NCBI GenBank assembly: GCA_009192285.1
Contig: WBVU01000008.1
Location: 1,932,370 to 1,996,369 of the forward strand
Source of the DNA: Morchella semilibera
Lineage: Eukaryota; Ascomycota; Pezizomycetes; Pezizales; Morchellaceae
Direction: 5' to 3'
DNA length: 64,000 nt
The first letter of the stretch is position 1, and the number at the start of each line of letters is the position of its first letter. Position numbers and translations under genes: made by a program. The notes beneath the pieces were generated by a model that saw only the letters and a list, made by a program, of their open reading frames with translations, was not told where the DNA came from and ran no database searches. Below, piece after piece: positions 37,315 to 49,800 of this stretch.

Positions 37315-40300
37315 TATTGACATGCCTCTACTGACTCGTATAACAACACTATGCTCTTTGTGACACCAGAAAGGGATATGACCCGGGAGTTGGTTACTAC
37401 TATAATCATACTTGAACTCTCAACTCGTGGTGTGAACTTGTCCGTACGTACCCCGCCTCTACTTCAAGGTCCCCCATAGCCTCACATAGCTGACAAACTC
37501 CTAGGTACCAGAACCACTCGACCCAGAACCACTCGACCCAGTCATTTTTAATGAGGGGTGATGGATTTATCCAGACTTGTACTAAACAGTTGCACCCAAA
37601 CCCATGATATTCCCTATTCAACTTGTGTCATGTTCCCCGTGCCATTTTGGGCCTTTGCCAGTACATCAAGCTTACATGTGATATAAGTATATAATACCAA
37701 GATATTTCTAATTTGACCTACGTACATGTCTGTGACCTGGGCTCCTCTTCCTTACCGTCCTGTGTATTAGACAGTAGCGCAGCACCACCCGATACATCAC
37801 ACTAATAACACCACCCACCAGTCCCTCCGCTGCGTAGACTTGGTTTGAGATCCTACCATGTACCAGCTAAAGCGCCCACCACACACGGGCACCGAAAGAC
37901 CCTGATGGCCCATCGCCCCAGTACGTGCCAAGCTAGATGCGCCCTTATGACAAACTCCCGGCAGGAACCCCGTATCCAACGGCGCCGGCGACATGTCCCC
38001 GGCGCGCAGGGCAGGGTGTAGCCGGGTCGACCGAGCGTGACTAGCTCTGCAGCTCCAGCCGAAGAACCGGTTGAGTCTTGTTCCACCCCTTAGGTCGTTA
38101 GTTTCTGCCCCCCTTAACAGAGGGCGGGAATTTGCATGGGTGATCAACTGTTTGGTAAGGGAGATAACAGGATCTGTTACCAACCTTTGCTTTTTTCTGG
38201 GGGGTAGTATTTACCGACAAGCTAGTTAGGGGATACACACGACCGACCGCCCGGGCGCGCGTGTGGCACCATTACAGTTGGATCTCTGGGCGGTACGTCA
38301 GGGCTAGATTGGTACCCTATAGGGAGATTCGAGTACTGTAGCGACACACACTCCCTCCCTTCCCCCTGGTGGGCTACCCGTCCGTTGGTGTGAGGGCTGG
38401 AGCACAAATATACTCACCCACCATACTAAGAGTATGGGCATGCAGGTCTGCTGGGGCGGATGGGGCGTATCTCTATCTACCTAGCCCCGTTCCCGGCCGG
38501 CTGTGTCTCTTAATGGCGGTACACCTATATGGTGGGCGTTAGGTATCGCCGCCGGGACGCCCCACACATCTCTCCGCCCAACGGACCCCCCCGGCGTTGC
38601 AGATCAAGCGGTTCTTTCCTATGCCTATAAGGAGCCTTAACCCCCGGAAGGCGGGGCCTCTTTTCGGAGAGAGGCGGGGAAGGGGGGACTGGCCGGCCAT
38701 GGGTTTACCATTGACAAGAGGGTGGTGCTACACAGGACAGCCATATTATGCGCGCGTACGTACCGGCCCTAGACACTACGGCTGACACTTCTCGGTGAGT
38801 GGCCGTGATGCAAGCAGCAGCACAGGTGTGGTTGGTGCACATTCAGCTGGGGGCGGGGCGGGTCACCGCGTATCACTCGGTGGGGTCAATGATCGCCCGC
38901 GCAGGAAGTTATGCTGGGGTAGGCGCCAGCCGCTGCAGTCGATTGAGCCGGCGAGCCAGGTAGTCCGGGGGGGTGGGACGGACTATGGTGGACTGCAGGC
39001 AGTGTTTCAGCCAAGACAGACAGTCCGTCTAAAAACTGCGGACTGCATAAGTATACATTTTGGGTATTCGGATTCACAGCAGGGTTGGATACCGGGGGGA
39101 TGAGTTTTTCGCAAAAGCCACACACATGTCATTCAATGAAGATGCCTCCCGCACAGCAATCAGTGCAACATATCACAATATCTGGGATTATATATACCAA
39201 GCCGTAAGTGTTTCCAACCTATGTAGTAACATCCCCGCCCCGCCCCGCCCAATAGTCCCGACTACAGCCCAAAGCCTTGACTGCAGTCCTGTTGATCGGC
39301 CGGGCGCGTAGAACTGGGGTTGGGTGGGCCTGGGAGGTGCGCGCAACAGGGACAAACATGCAGCCCTGTAAGTCACGTCGGCCAGGACTGGGTGGATGGT
39401 GAGCCCGAAGCCTATCATACAGGGCCGGCTCCGCCATGCGGGGTTACCGGAGGGTCTTAGTTTACTTCCGGATTAAAAATATATGTTGAGCTGTAACCAG
39501 GCAGTCCAGTCCAATATAGGGCTGCCCAGTCGGACTGAACCGCTGCCGTAGGACAACTGCGGTAAGGCGCACGCCCGCTCTGTTCCGCTCCGCGTGGGTA
39601 GGTCCCCTGTTTGCTGTGGGCGGGCGGTACGTAGCTAGCTGGGGGCGGGTACGTGTAGTGTTGGGCCGCTACCTACTGCTGCCTGGGGTTTGTGGGGTAT
39701 ATATGGCTGGCCACTAGCTTTCCGGAAACCTTGAGGGACGGGCACAACAGTAACCTATAGCTATGTAGCCCCGGCAAGACATCCGGGCTATTATGTATGT
39801 TTCTTCTTTTTCCCCCGGGTGGTTGGTTGGTGGCTGCGTGGAGCGGGTACCGTCGGTTCTGTATGGCAGGTGGGAGTTGTGTACGTACGTACATGGACGT
39901 ACGTACCAGATCTCTTTGTCAAGTGCCTGGACGTACGGTACGGTGGTGGGCCAATCGCAGCTAAGTCGCCGGGCGGCTGTTGTGTTGTGTATAAGGCTAG
40001 GGCCCCGGTACCGCTGGCATGGGGGTACCGGTTTAGTTTCACGGGTGTTGGCTGGTCGTGGGGGGGTGCTTGTATGGTATGGACATTTATATAATTTACA
40101 TGTAGTTTATACCCCAGGTGTCCTGAACGCCCGCCTTGGCCTTTCTCTTCATCTCTCGTACTGCATGATGGGGGCTTATTCTCTTCTCCGGGCACGTCCA
40201 TGTGCAATTACCTGCCGTCGATATGGGATAGCCCACCATGGCCGAGATCCGTGCGTGCCATAAAGTACCAGATATGCAGTAATTAATCAAGACCACCATC

Positions 40301-40545
40301 GGTCACGTGACACGACGGACCTTGAAAGCGAAATCATTGACAGGTCGGTACCTTTGTCTGTCTGTGTCTCACAGGAAGTAGGATTTCATGTCCCAGATAC
40401 ACCACCACTTGAAACAGCGCAACATTCAAGACCGAGACTAGCTAGCTAGCTACTATATGTACACGACCCAACCCATGCAGCATCCAGTCTACAGATCCGA
40501 CCCCGAACACGCTACAACACGCTACACTGATATACACTACAAACA
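37315..40545. other. GC-rich region without a confident gene
   Basis: The open frames here (for example 37797-38183 on minus and 39793-40263 on plus) have arginine/proline/glycine-biased composition expected from GC-rich non-coding DNA, and no known motif. A 15-bp tandem duplication, CCAGAACCACTCGAC, lies at 37508-37537. Several AGTCCG/CGGACT-type motifs recur between 38935 and 39560. TACATGTA is at 40097. Confidence 0.5.
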
Positions 40546-40968
40546 ATGCCCCAGCGCTACAACCTACTCGCGCGCCTCCTGTGCCTCCCCGTCCGCAGCC
40601 GCAGGCGCCGCAGCCGCCCACAGATCAGCAGGCCCTTCAACGCGCAGGCCGGGAACCTCTGCTCTTACCGCCGCGCCCGCTGCTCGTCGAGCTTTGTGTG
40701 TGTGGGCGTCCCTGAAGAGGAGGAGGAGCCGCTGTCGCCGGCGTGGACGGTGGCGGCGTATGAGCGCGACTCGTTCTGTCTGGTTATGGAGGAGGTGGTG
40801 GCGGCGGAGGAGGAGGTGGAAGAGGTGGAGGTGGACTCGCCGACGCTGCCCGCCCGGTGCGGCAGCTGTACGCGGCCGAGGGTCTCGAGGGAGAAGGAGG
40901 TGGAGGTGGGGAGTATCGATTTTAGTGGCAGCTATTATGGCCGGCTGGGGAGGGAGTGGGTTTCGTAG
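40546..40968 (+). CDS. possible small acidic/basic hypothetical protein
   Basis: A 140-residue open frame with a favourable start context (ACAAACAATGCC) after an A/C-rich leader. The N-terminus is Arg-rich (RSRRRRSR). A Glu/Val-rich segment follows (EEEVEEVEVDSP) and there are a few Cys residues. I recognise no family. The DNA is GC-rich like its surroundings, so an accidental open frame is quite possible. Confidence 0.25.
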   Translation: MPQRYNLLARLLCLPVRSRRRRSRPQISRPFNAQAGNLCSYRRARCSSSFVCVGVPEEEEEPLSPAWTVAAYERDSFCLVMEEVVAAEEEVEEVEVDSPTLPARCGSCTRPRVSREKEVEVGSIDFSGSYYGRLGREWVS

Positions 40969-42625
40969 CGCGTTGGATACGTATATAATATAATATAGTG
41001 GTCATGATATGATATGTATAGACCGGTTGCTATGACTATATGCGTGCCTATATAAATTACATGCAACAGCACCACGTGCGCCGAGTGACCGCCCGTGACC
41101 GTCGATCATGACCCCCGGGCCCAGGAATCACCATTGGGCGGAAATCTAATTCCTTCCATACCCCCACCCGGCCGGGCCCGGGCGCGCGGGGGGCAAAACG
41201 GAGCGCGCACGAAAAACCTGCCTATGGTATGATGATGGTGGATATTATGGCTAGGGTTAGGGTTTGGTGGGTGGGGTGGGTTTTGTCACTAGGCTTTTAC
41301 TTTGTAGTGACGGGGGAGGCGTTGGATGGAGTTTCTCGGGGACTGGACCCGTGCCTCGATGGGCTGGCAGGCTTTGCGCTGTGGTCTACGCGGCTAGCTA
41401 CGGATATGGGAAAGGCCCTCGCTGGTTGGAGTGTATAATAGTGGGGTGTCGGGCTTGGATCGGGAGATGATCTGATATGATTATCGGATAGCAACTGATC
41501 TCTCGGCACGCTACTATTTCCGTTCGATCAAGATTAGCGGGACGCACCACACATTAGTACTACCGCCCAGCCAATCAGCGCGCCCGAGCCGCAATTGTTG
41601 ATATATGTGCACGACGTCACTTACTCGAAGCGATGCGCGCGACAGGGGGCTTGTAGATATAGACGCTTTCCGGCCAAGGGCTTACCTTACAGAATCATCA
41701 AGTCAGCACCCCCCCGGTTGGTGATGTACTCCCCATTGGCTGGGGATGTCTCGAAAGTCCCACTAACTGCCGGGCGGCAGATAAAGACACGACCGGGTAT
41801 CGTGTCCGTGTGGTGGGGTTGGGCAGAGGAGAGGTTGCTTGTACGGGGTGGGCGTGGAGAGACTACGGTGTTGGATTGTATGTAGGTAAATACATGCTCG
41901 GGGAGAGCCGACCACAGGTGCCGTGCTCCCGCCATGCACCATATGCCAGAAGCAACATGGAGGGACATGCAGCCAGGCTTCCCCACGCCGCAAAAGCGCG
42001 TACCTGGCATATCGAGTAATGTACATGCATGTATGTACATATGTAATCATCTTGGGATGCCCGATCAATAATTGTAGCTACATGTATTCATCTCCCGGCT
42101 AATGCGTTCTGTGCCACTACATGTAGTTGCTGTATTGCAGCACGCCGACGTCTCTGCCGCAACATGGGACGGATGCCTGGCGGAGGGGGGATGGCTGGCT
42201 ACATGTACTTGTACCATGTATGCTTACCCACCTGCCCCCCAGCACCTCCATCGATCCGAGAGAGAGAGAGAGATATCTCTGCGTCATGATCAGCCCGTCA
42301 GCAGCCAGCAGGAATGCAAGCAGCCTAGCTTGATCTCGTATTTGCAATAAGTCCCCCCCCCCCCCCGCCCCCTCGATGGCTACCTACATGAGCTAAAACC
42401 CCCAGGACCCACCCACCCAAGGCGCAGAGTGGATCGCACATACGGGGTTCGAGTCGCAACCCGCGGGGGGGGGGCCCGTCTGCGCGCCGTGTAACCCCCG
42501 GAGGGAGGGGAGAACGGGGGGACCGGTAATGGGCCAATCAGTCGCGCCCGGAAGAGACATGGCCGGTAGGGCTACCTGCCACACGTGGCTCTGGAGGGGG
42601 GGGGGGGGGTTGTGCTTTGCTTGCT
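40969..42625. other. GC-rich upstream region of the GMC gene
   Basis: No gene supported. A C14 run at 42353-42366 and a G14 run at 42596-42609 face each other about 230 bp apart, just upstream of the GMC promoter. TACATGTA occurs at 42079, 42118 and 42200. A GTACAT-ATGTAC palindromic patch lies at 42018-42046. Confidence 0.5.
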
Positions 42626-42631
42626 TATAAA
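42626..42631 (+). promoter_or_regulatory. TATA box of the GMC gene
   Basis: TATAAA, 67 bp before the GMC start codon and just after the G14 run. Confidence 0.5.
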
Positions 42632-42697
42632 GTGGGCCTGTCCTGTCCTGGGCTCTCTAGCACTTAGCAGCTAGCAGCTACAGCAACAGACGCAACG

Positions 42698-45234
42698 ATG
42701 CTCCTACTACTACGCTTTGCGGTTGGGTTGTCGGTCACGGGGGGCGCCTTTGCGGCGCCGTTCTTGGGGCGCATCTTGGAGAGGCAGGAGCAGGTTAATG
42801 GGACTTATGATTATGTCATTGCGGGCGGTGGGACTGCGGTATGTTGGGCTGGCTAGCTAGTCTTCTCCCCCTCCTCCTCCTCCGACGGTGGCCAATTGTC
42901 TAGTGGTGATGTAGCTAACATGGACAAACCCCCAGGGCCTCGCCGTCGCCAACCGCCTCACCGAAGACCCAAAGAGTAAGGACCCCCCCCCCCCTCCCCC
43001 CAGAACGACCGACTGACCCCTGCGTAGTCAGCGTGCTCGTGCTCGAGGCCGGCGTGCCCGACCAGAAGGAGTGCGCGGCCATCCTGCAGCGCTGCCTCGG
43101 CGACACAATGCGCACAAGGTACGACTGGAACGTGACCACGGAGCCGCAGACGTTCCTGTCTGGGCGGCGGCAGAACCTGACTGTTGGGCGCGCGCTCGGC
43201 GGCAGCTCGATGCTCAACGGCATGATGTTTGACCGCGGCTCGCCCAGCGACTACGACATGTGGGAGGAGCTCGGGAACCCCGGGTGGGGGTGGGAGGGCA
43301 TGCTGCCGTACTTCAAGAAGGTTTGTCACTGCTCGGTTTGTTTGGGGCGGGGTGCATGCTGATGCGGCGGACGTAGAGCGAGACGTTCACGCCCCCCAAT
43401 GAGCACCTGGTGCGCGAGTTTGGGATCACGTATGATCCGGAGGTGCACGGGGACAGCGGGTACATCCAGAGCGGATATCCGAACTTTATATTCCCCCAGA
43501 ACAGTGCGCCCCCCCCCCCTCCGGGGCCCTACGTGTTACTTACCGGCGCTGACTGCATGCAGAGAACTTCCAGGAGGCCATGATGAGCCTTGGGATCGCG
43601 CAGTCGCGCGACCAGGCCGGGCGCGCCATCGGCACGTTCTGGTCGCCAAACACCATCGACCCGCGCAACATGACGCGCTCGTACGCGCGAAGCGCTTACT
43701 ACGATAATTACACGAACAGGACGAACCTGCACGTCCTCACGTCGCGGCATGTCACGAGGCTGCTCGTGGCCGGCGACCGGGTCACGGGGGTTGAGGTGCG
43801 TTGTGTGTTTCCTACCGGGGGGACTGGGGCTGACACTTTGGTTGGGAAGTACATCGAGGTGGGCAGGAATACGACTTACACGGTTGCGGCCAGGAGGGAG
43901 TACATCCTCGCGGCCGGCACGGTCCATACCCCGCAGCTCCTGCAGCTCTCCGGTACGGCCCTCGCCATACATATCCCGTGCTATTCTAACCAACCCGGCC
44001 ACCACAACAGGAATCGGAGAAAGAAGCCTACTGGAGCGCCTCGGGATCCCCGTGGTCGTCGATCTGCCAGGAGTGTAAGTCGCCCCGAAAAGCCGTAAAA
44101 GGACGTGCCACTGATATGGATGTTTTTTAGTGGCCAGAACTTTCAAGATCATCCATGTAAGCCACAACCCTAACCCTGGTAATGATCGGAAAGCCGGTTA
44201 ACTGACGGGTACGCAGTTGCCACAATGTCGCTCAGACGTATGTCCTGATCCTCCGGAGGGAGAAAACCCCGACTGACATGTAAAACCCTAGTTGACAATG
44301 TCGAGCACTCGCTCTGGGACCTTGACCGCAACGCTACATACGACGCCGAGCAAAAGGCCCTCTTCTACTCCAGCCGCGAAGGTAAACCCCCCCACCACCC
44401 ACCCACCCACGCAACGCACCCCACCAACTAACACCCACACAGGCGCGTGGACCACCGGCGGCCCCAACTCCGTCGCCTTCCTCCCCCTCACCTCCTACAC
44501 AAACCAAAGCACCCCACTCCTAGCCGACTACGCCGCCGCCTCCCCCGCCGCCCACCTCCCCCCCACCACGCCCCCCACCGTCCTCGCCGGCTTCGCCGCC
44601 CAACGCAACATCCTCCTCCCCCACCTCGCAACGCCAAACACAGCCGCAATGGAATTCATCTGGCAGAGCGGCGCCGCCCGCCGCTACCAACTCCCCTTCT
44701 CGGTCTCCGTGCAACACCCCTCTCGCGCGGCCACATCGCAATAACCAGCGCGGACCCGCTCGCCCCGCCGGCGGTCGACCTCCGCACCGGCTCCAACCCG
44801 GTGGACTTGATGCTCCTGGTCGAGGCGTTCCGCTACGCGCGCGCGGTCGTCGAGACGCCTGCTATACAGCGGTTGCTGCCGACCGAGCTCCTGCCGGGGC
44901 TGAACGTCACGGCCGGGGCCGACCTCTTGCGCTATGTCAGGGGCGCGGCGTCGACCATGTTTCATCCGGCGGGGACGGCGGCCATGATGCCGAGGGGGTT
45001 GGGGGGCGTGGTGGATCCGTGGTTGAGGGTTTTATGGGGTGCGGAATTTGAGGGTTGTGGATGCGAGTGTTGTGCCGTTGATTCCCGCGACGCATATTGT
45101 GTCGACGGTTTATGCGGTTGCGGAGAAGGTATGTCTGGTTTTTCTTTTTTTGGGCTTGGTTGTTTGGGTCAGGTTTGCTAATTTGGGTGTGGCGTCATCT
45201 ACAGGCGGCGGATCTGATTAAGGCTGCGCAGTAA
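42698..45234 (+). CDS. secreted GMC-family flavin oxidoreductase (AA3-type), two 1-nt lesions
   Basis: FAD enzyme of the glucose oxidase/aryl-alcohol oxidase/choline dehydrogenase group; exact substrate not deducible. Eleven exons: 42698-42838, 42936-42975, 43028-43320, 43377-43503, 43563-43952, 44011-44074, 44131-44156, 44217-44237, 44292-44381, 44443-45128 and 45205-45234, about 635 residues. A signal peptide precedes the FAD motif DYVIAGGGTAGLAVANRL. Next come GRALGGSSMLNGMMF (GMC signature 1) and AAGTVHTPQLLQLSGIG (signature 2). The catalytic His is in TMFHPAGTAAMMPR and the second base in PATHIVSTVYAVAEK. Exon 10 carries a missing C in the CACCCCTCTC run near 44720 and an extra T in the GTTTTATGG run near 45031. 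The two offset each other in frame but scramble about 100 residues between them, including the catalytic His region. Either sequencing error or decay. Confidence 0.88.
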
Positions 45235-45445
45235 CTTATGTTTTCTTCTCTGCAGTCTTGTGATTTATGTATCTCCTTTATGTGTATTTTAGGCAGTTTT
45301 TTATAAACGAATTCAATTCCTTTTTTTCTCTCAAAACAAAACAATCCTGTCAGATGTCCAACTAGCTACAGTACAGTATACATATATAGGTCCCGGCCTT
45401 ATACACTTGCCCGCCGTACAGTTACAGGCGTCCACGGGCTCCCGA

Positions 45446-46714
45446 CTAGATACTGATACCAACCGAGATGGTGGCGATGACACCGTCGGCAATGGTGCTT
45501 CCAATAAGCTCAGTGGTGGCAATCGCTATCAACCACACACCCACATATCAGCACCATTCGATCACCGGCACAAAGGGGGGGGGGAGGGGGCACAAACCGT
45601 CGTATCCAGTATTCTGTTGGTTAAAGATTCCATCTGCGGTATTGGTGGTCAACTGGTTCCTGTTGGTCGTGTACGGCGAGACAGTCCCGACGCTGCTGAT
45701 GAGACTCTGTTCGTAGAAGACCTGGCCAATGTGCGGGCGGCTGCCGCCAACATATTTATCGCCGCTGACGGTGCCGCCGTAGTGCGCGAGGATGTGCGTG
45801 TGCACTGCACGTCCTTGGTACCAGCCGGGGAAGATTGTGGTGATGTGTGCAACGCTGTGGGGTTGCGTGTTAGCATCATGGATTATCACCCGGGATTGGA
45901 TAAGTGGCGTGGGAGAGGGGGGTTTGTTTTTGTTGATTCAGTAACTGGTAGGGGGGGAGGGGAGATATACCCGTTAGAGTCGGTGGGTTGAAGACCACGG
46001 AGTTGGGTTTCGCCCTGGGAAGGGGGTTAGTTTTTTTGGTCTCCTGTTGTGTGTTTGTGAGGAGAGGTAGCTTACGAGGGTCCCTTCGACTTGAAAGCCG
46101 GAGTAGACGCCGGTAGCGTTTGCGTGCCAGGCGTCAATGTAGAGGTTCGGGATGACCTGGCAGGTCTTGACCTGTGTGTAGCAGGTTTTTCTCAGCACCG
46201 GAAATCAAGAAGGGTAACGGCTGCAGAGATACATACATTGACAAACTCGAGCTCAAGGAGCATCTCGACACCGGGCTCGCCCTCGCGGTTGTCGACACGG
46301 ATGGGCATGCCATCGAGGTAGTAAGGTCCAATAGTGACCTCCGGGGCAAGAATACCTGTAGATCCCGCGGTCAGTTTCCGTAGCCATTGTCTTTGATCAT
46401 GGTGGTTATATTGGGCTGTAGGTCTGGTACTCACAAGAAACCGCTGCGGAGCTAGTCTGCCTCTTTGTGAACGGGACACTGCGCCGAGTGATTCCGCGCT
46501 TCTCAACAAACTCGTTGATCCAGGCTTCACGCTTCTGCATCTTGTCTGTGTCGTCACGAGCACGGAGCTTGTGTGCGCAGCTCTCGAGGGAGCGGCGGGC
46601 GGCCTCGACGTGCTTCTCGCGGGCAACGAGCTGCTCGAAGGTCTCGTCGTGACCGAGGGAGGCGCCGAAGAAGAGAGTTCCTAGGAGGAGGAAAGTGGGC
46701 TTGAGGAAAAGCAT
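45446..46714 (-). CDS. secreted intradiol ring-cleavage dioxygenase
   Basis: Non-heme Fe(III) enzyme family that opens catechol-type rings between the two hydroxyls. Exons are 46714-46435, 46355-46237, 46171-46076, 46014-45971, 45854-45598 and 45525-45446, GT-AG introns of 61-116 bp, 291 residues and no frame lesion. A signal peptide (LLLGTLFFGASLG) shows export, as in the extracellular fungal branch. The substrate-entry region has ILAPEVTIGPYYLDG. Iron ligands are the Tyr in IDAWHANATGVYSG, the Tyr in FPGWYQGRAVHTH and the two His of the same stretch. The tail is IATTELIGSTIADGVIATIS. It converges on the GMC gene with 211 bp between stop codons. A TATTTAAA box lies at 46839-46846. The substrate may be lignin-derived phenolics, which is inferred from the family. 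Confidence 0.93.
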
Positions 46715-46838
46715 GTTTGCGGGTTTGTCTGAGTTTCCTAGTTTTAGCTTTTTTTATCTCTTGAGGAGGTATGAGTTGCTCGAGGTGTTGCTGGCTGGTG
46801 AGAGGATGAGGAGGAGAATGGAGGAAATTGCCTCCCTT

Positions 46839-46846
46839 TTTAAATA
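46839..46846 (-). promoter_or_regulatory. TATA-like box of the dioxygenase gene
   Basis: TATTTAAA on the minus strand, 125 bp upstream of the start codon. Confidence 0.35.
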
Positions 46847-46849
46847 TTT

Positions 46850-49800
46850 TCCATTTGTGCGATGGGGAGCTTGAGGTCTCCCTTGTTAATTGGACTTTGT
46901 TGTCTGTAGAGTCTATACAGTCTGCTTGGCGTGTTTGCGAATATCAACCGTCGGCCTCTCGGAGTAGCGATCCTGTATTGCCAAACTGCTTAGCTACTCA
47001 GTACGTACTGCATGCAGTATCTGCGCAAGCCTTCTAGTAGAATAGTATACTACTATGTGATCAATGATAGATTAAGCTTAATTCCTTAATGCTATTGCTA
47101 GATCTGCACTCTATAGAGCCGAATTTGCAAAACCACGCCAGGGGGGTATATAGTAAGCGTTCAACAATTAACGGACGTATATTAATTATTGAGCTCTGCA
47201 GCTGCAGCTGGCGATGCATCGATGCCAAGGCCGACAAAGAGCTTAAATCCATGTCCAAGAACGTACACGCGTCGGTTAGATCCGAGAAAGCTGTCAAGAA
47301 CTTCTAATCGACACGGTAGCAAGGATCCACATTCAGGTACAGCACCGGCCACTTAATTCATAGTAGCGAGTCGACAGGGACCGGCTTGGGGCCGGCCGGG
47401 GTAACCCCCCCCCCCCACTTTACCATGGGAGAACTGCATGCAATTCTCTTGACACTGAAGAAACGCGGGGTAGACCGAGGGTAGCTATAGTGCCGTTAAG
47501 GAGGGCTGTCGGATAAAGGGGGAAAGACGTCGTAAGCTTGTTTAATTGCAATCTAATTGGCAGCGCAGCAATGTAGCTGGCTGGCTCCACCGTGACTGGG
47601 TTTGCAGTCCTGCGAATCAGCTTTACTCTATTGCATACCGACGACTGATCATGGGGAGGGCAGTTTTTTCCATTCGGATAAACTCTATAGGAACGTGGGT
47701 GCTTACTTACTGGATTCCCCCCCCCTCCAAAAACTTCCTGACTTTGTAATAAAGCCAGCCTGGAACCAAAACAACATGGGTTCAAGTTTTAACTCTCGCG
47801 AAGTGTCGATCAATGCCCTAGTCGTCTGCGGGAGTGTCTCTACCAAACTGGAAAGAATTCTTGGCAAATATATTTGACATGACCCTGCGTATGCAGCCGG
47901 GCATTGTGGATTGTTGACCGCCGGTGGTTTCGGCGAGTCCACCGAAATAATGTGGTGGAGTTACTCAAAATTCGGCAAAGCTTTTTTGCGTGCTTAGAAA
48001 TCGCGCTCTCTTGTAGAAATAACTGCCCGTAGAAATAACTGCCCCTGGATGGGCCTCAAGGGGATCTTGCGCCCTACTGATGCAGATACCTCCATGTATA
48101 TCGTGGTTGCGATGGCAACGGTGTGTCGAGTGATGGTCCGTGATTCCAGTTATACCTCGCACGAAGATGCAATCTGACTAAGGGGGAGAAATTAGTAGTT
48201 TTTACTCGAAGTTTCAGCTATAAAACTAGTACTATGAATCACAAAGCTACAAGATTTGCCGAATATTAGCGACAGGCCGGCCGGAAATGAACAGCAAGCT
48301 TTTGTGCTTATGGTTCGGATGCCCAAACCGAGGTTGTGACGATGTGGCTGGATGCTTGATGTTTACCGCGATGACTTAGACCCGGTTCCATTATAGATCA
48401 AACTAAGGGGTCTTCCAGTGATTGTGTAATTCCTGTCCCTGAGCTGAAAGACGTTCGGAAGAGTCTCTGGGCATCCGGAATTCATTGTGGGGTTGAGCCG
48501 TGACAGCAGCATGCATATATCAACAGTAGTAGAAACACTTCAAGTCTACCGACATATATGCATATCCCGGGCCACATACCGCACTTTCATTTATTAGAGA
48601 TCGTGAGTAGGTTGCAAGGATAAAATTTAAGCTTGGCGAACCTGCGGAGTTTATTCCCATGTCAACCTGCACAACTGGTAGAAAAGGCCCTCAACTAGAA
48701 TTCATGTTTTTTAAATTCTGTAATTTCCTGAGCGATTATTAGCCGGTAAATTTCTAATTCGAGCTTTGTGATTGGATAGCTGCCAGAACTGAGACTTGGC
48801 ACTTAGTATCGTGCCTACGCGGCCTAGGCAAGGGAGATACCTTTTAAGATATATGCTAGTTTTTATGACTCGATCATTCGAGTAATTTGCCTGCATTTGT
48901 TGCGTTGTTTATCATTGATTAAATGGGTAGAGTGACCCAGACATAAAGGTGCCGAACCCAGGTGCAGTACTCCGCGTTCTTTCCCCATCAAAGGCGTAAA
49001 ATTCCAATCCCTTATCTGTACCCCGGAGCTTATTTCTTGCTTTAAGTACTATATCGAATTCCTACTATGTTTCAATGTGTATGGGAAGGCAATTTTGATG
49101 AGCTCTGCGCACAGCGGGATTTCCCCACTTTTTTTTTTTTAGAGAGGCATTGCTACTCGAGGGAATTATCATAGAGTGTCAATCTACCGCTATAGTCGAC
49201 ATGTGTTGTAGTAGATTTATTTCGACCTACCACTTGTAGCTGCAAAATGCGAGTAGATTTGCAGCGAGAAATACCCATATACCGACCCCAAAGCCGAAAC
49301 GAGTGATAGGTTAGGCGGTCCGAAGTGGCCCCTTGGATGTAAAGAGGGAACTTGGACTAGAATAGGTTATCCTGCTGCGTGGTCGTATTGATCAGCGCAG
49401 AAAGTTCATGCTCTGTTTGACTGTTGGGGCTTTCTTTGAAGAAATCATGTTCTTAAAAAGAAGGTAGCTTGCTTCGTTGTAATTGGGAATAGTCCAACTC
49501 AAAAACCAATATTCAATAATGATGAAATTCAGAGTTGACTTTGGGCCGTCCTAAATTTCGCACATATGGGTTTAACCTTTATCGTAGTTGTAACTTTAAT
49601 TATTAATCTTTCCTATGCTTACGGTTTTGAAGCCGTCGCATCATAGTTGGCCATATGTGCGTGCTTTTCAATCATGGGGTCACGATTCCCCAATGATCCC
49701 CCAGTTCATGTATGTTATACTGAGACGGTGGTTTCCCGTTAATACCGAGTCCTATTCTTTCTATGTGTGTACTATCGTGGTACTGTCCGGCCTTGCTGCA

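Noticed and set aside
37797-38183. 128-codon minus-strand open frame
   Set aside because: Composition resembles translated non-coding GC-rich DNA; no motif and no splice partner.
39793-40263. 156-codon plus-strand open frame
   Set aside because: No recognisable domain, and long overlapping open frames on both strands indicate compositional bias.
41251-41267. TTAGGG-like telomeric motif
   Set aside because: Only two units (a similar pair occurs near 60079), too few for a telomere or interstitial telomeric array.
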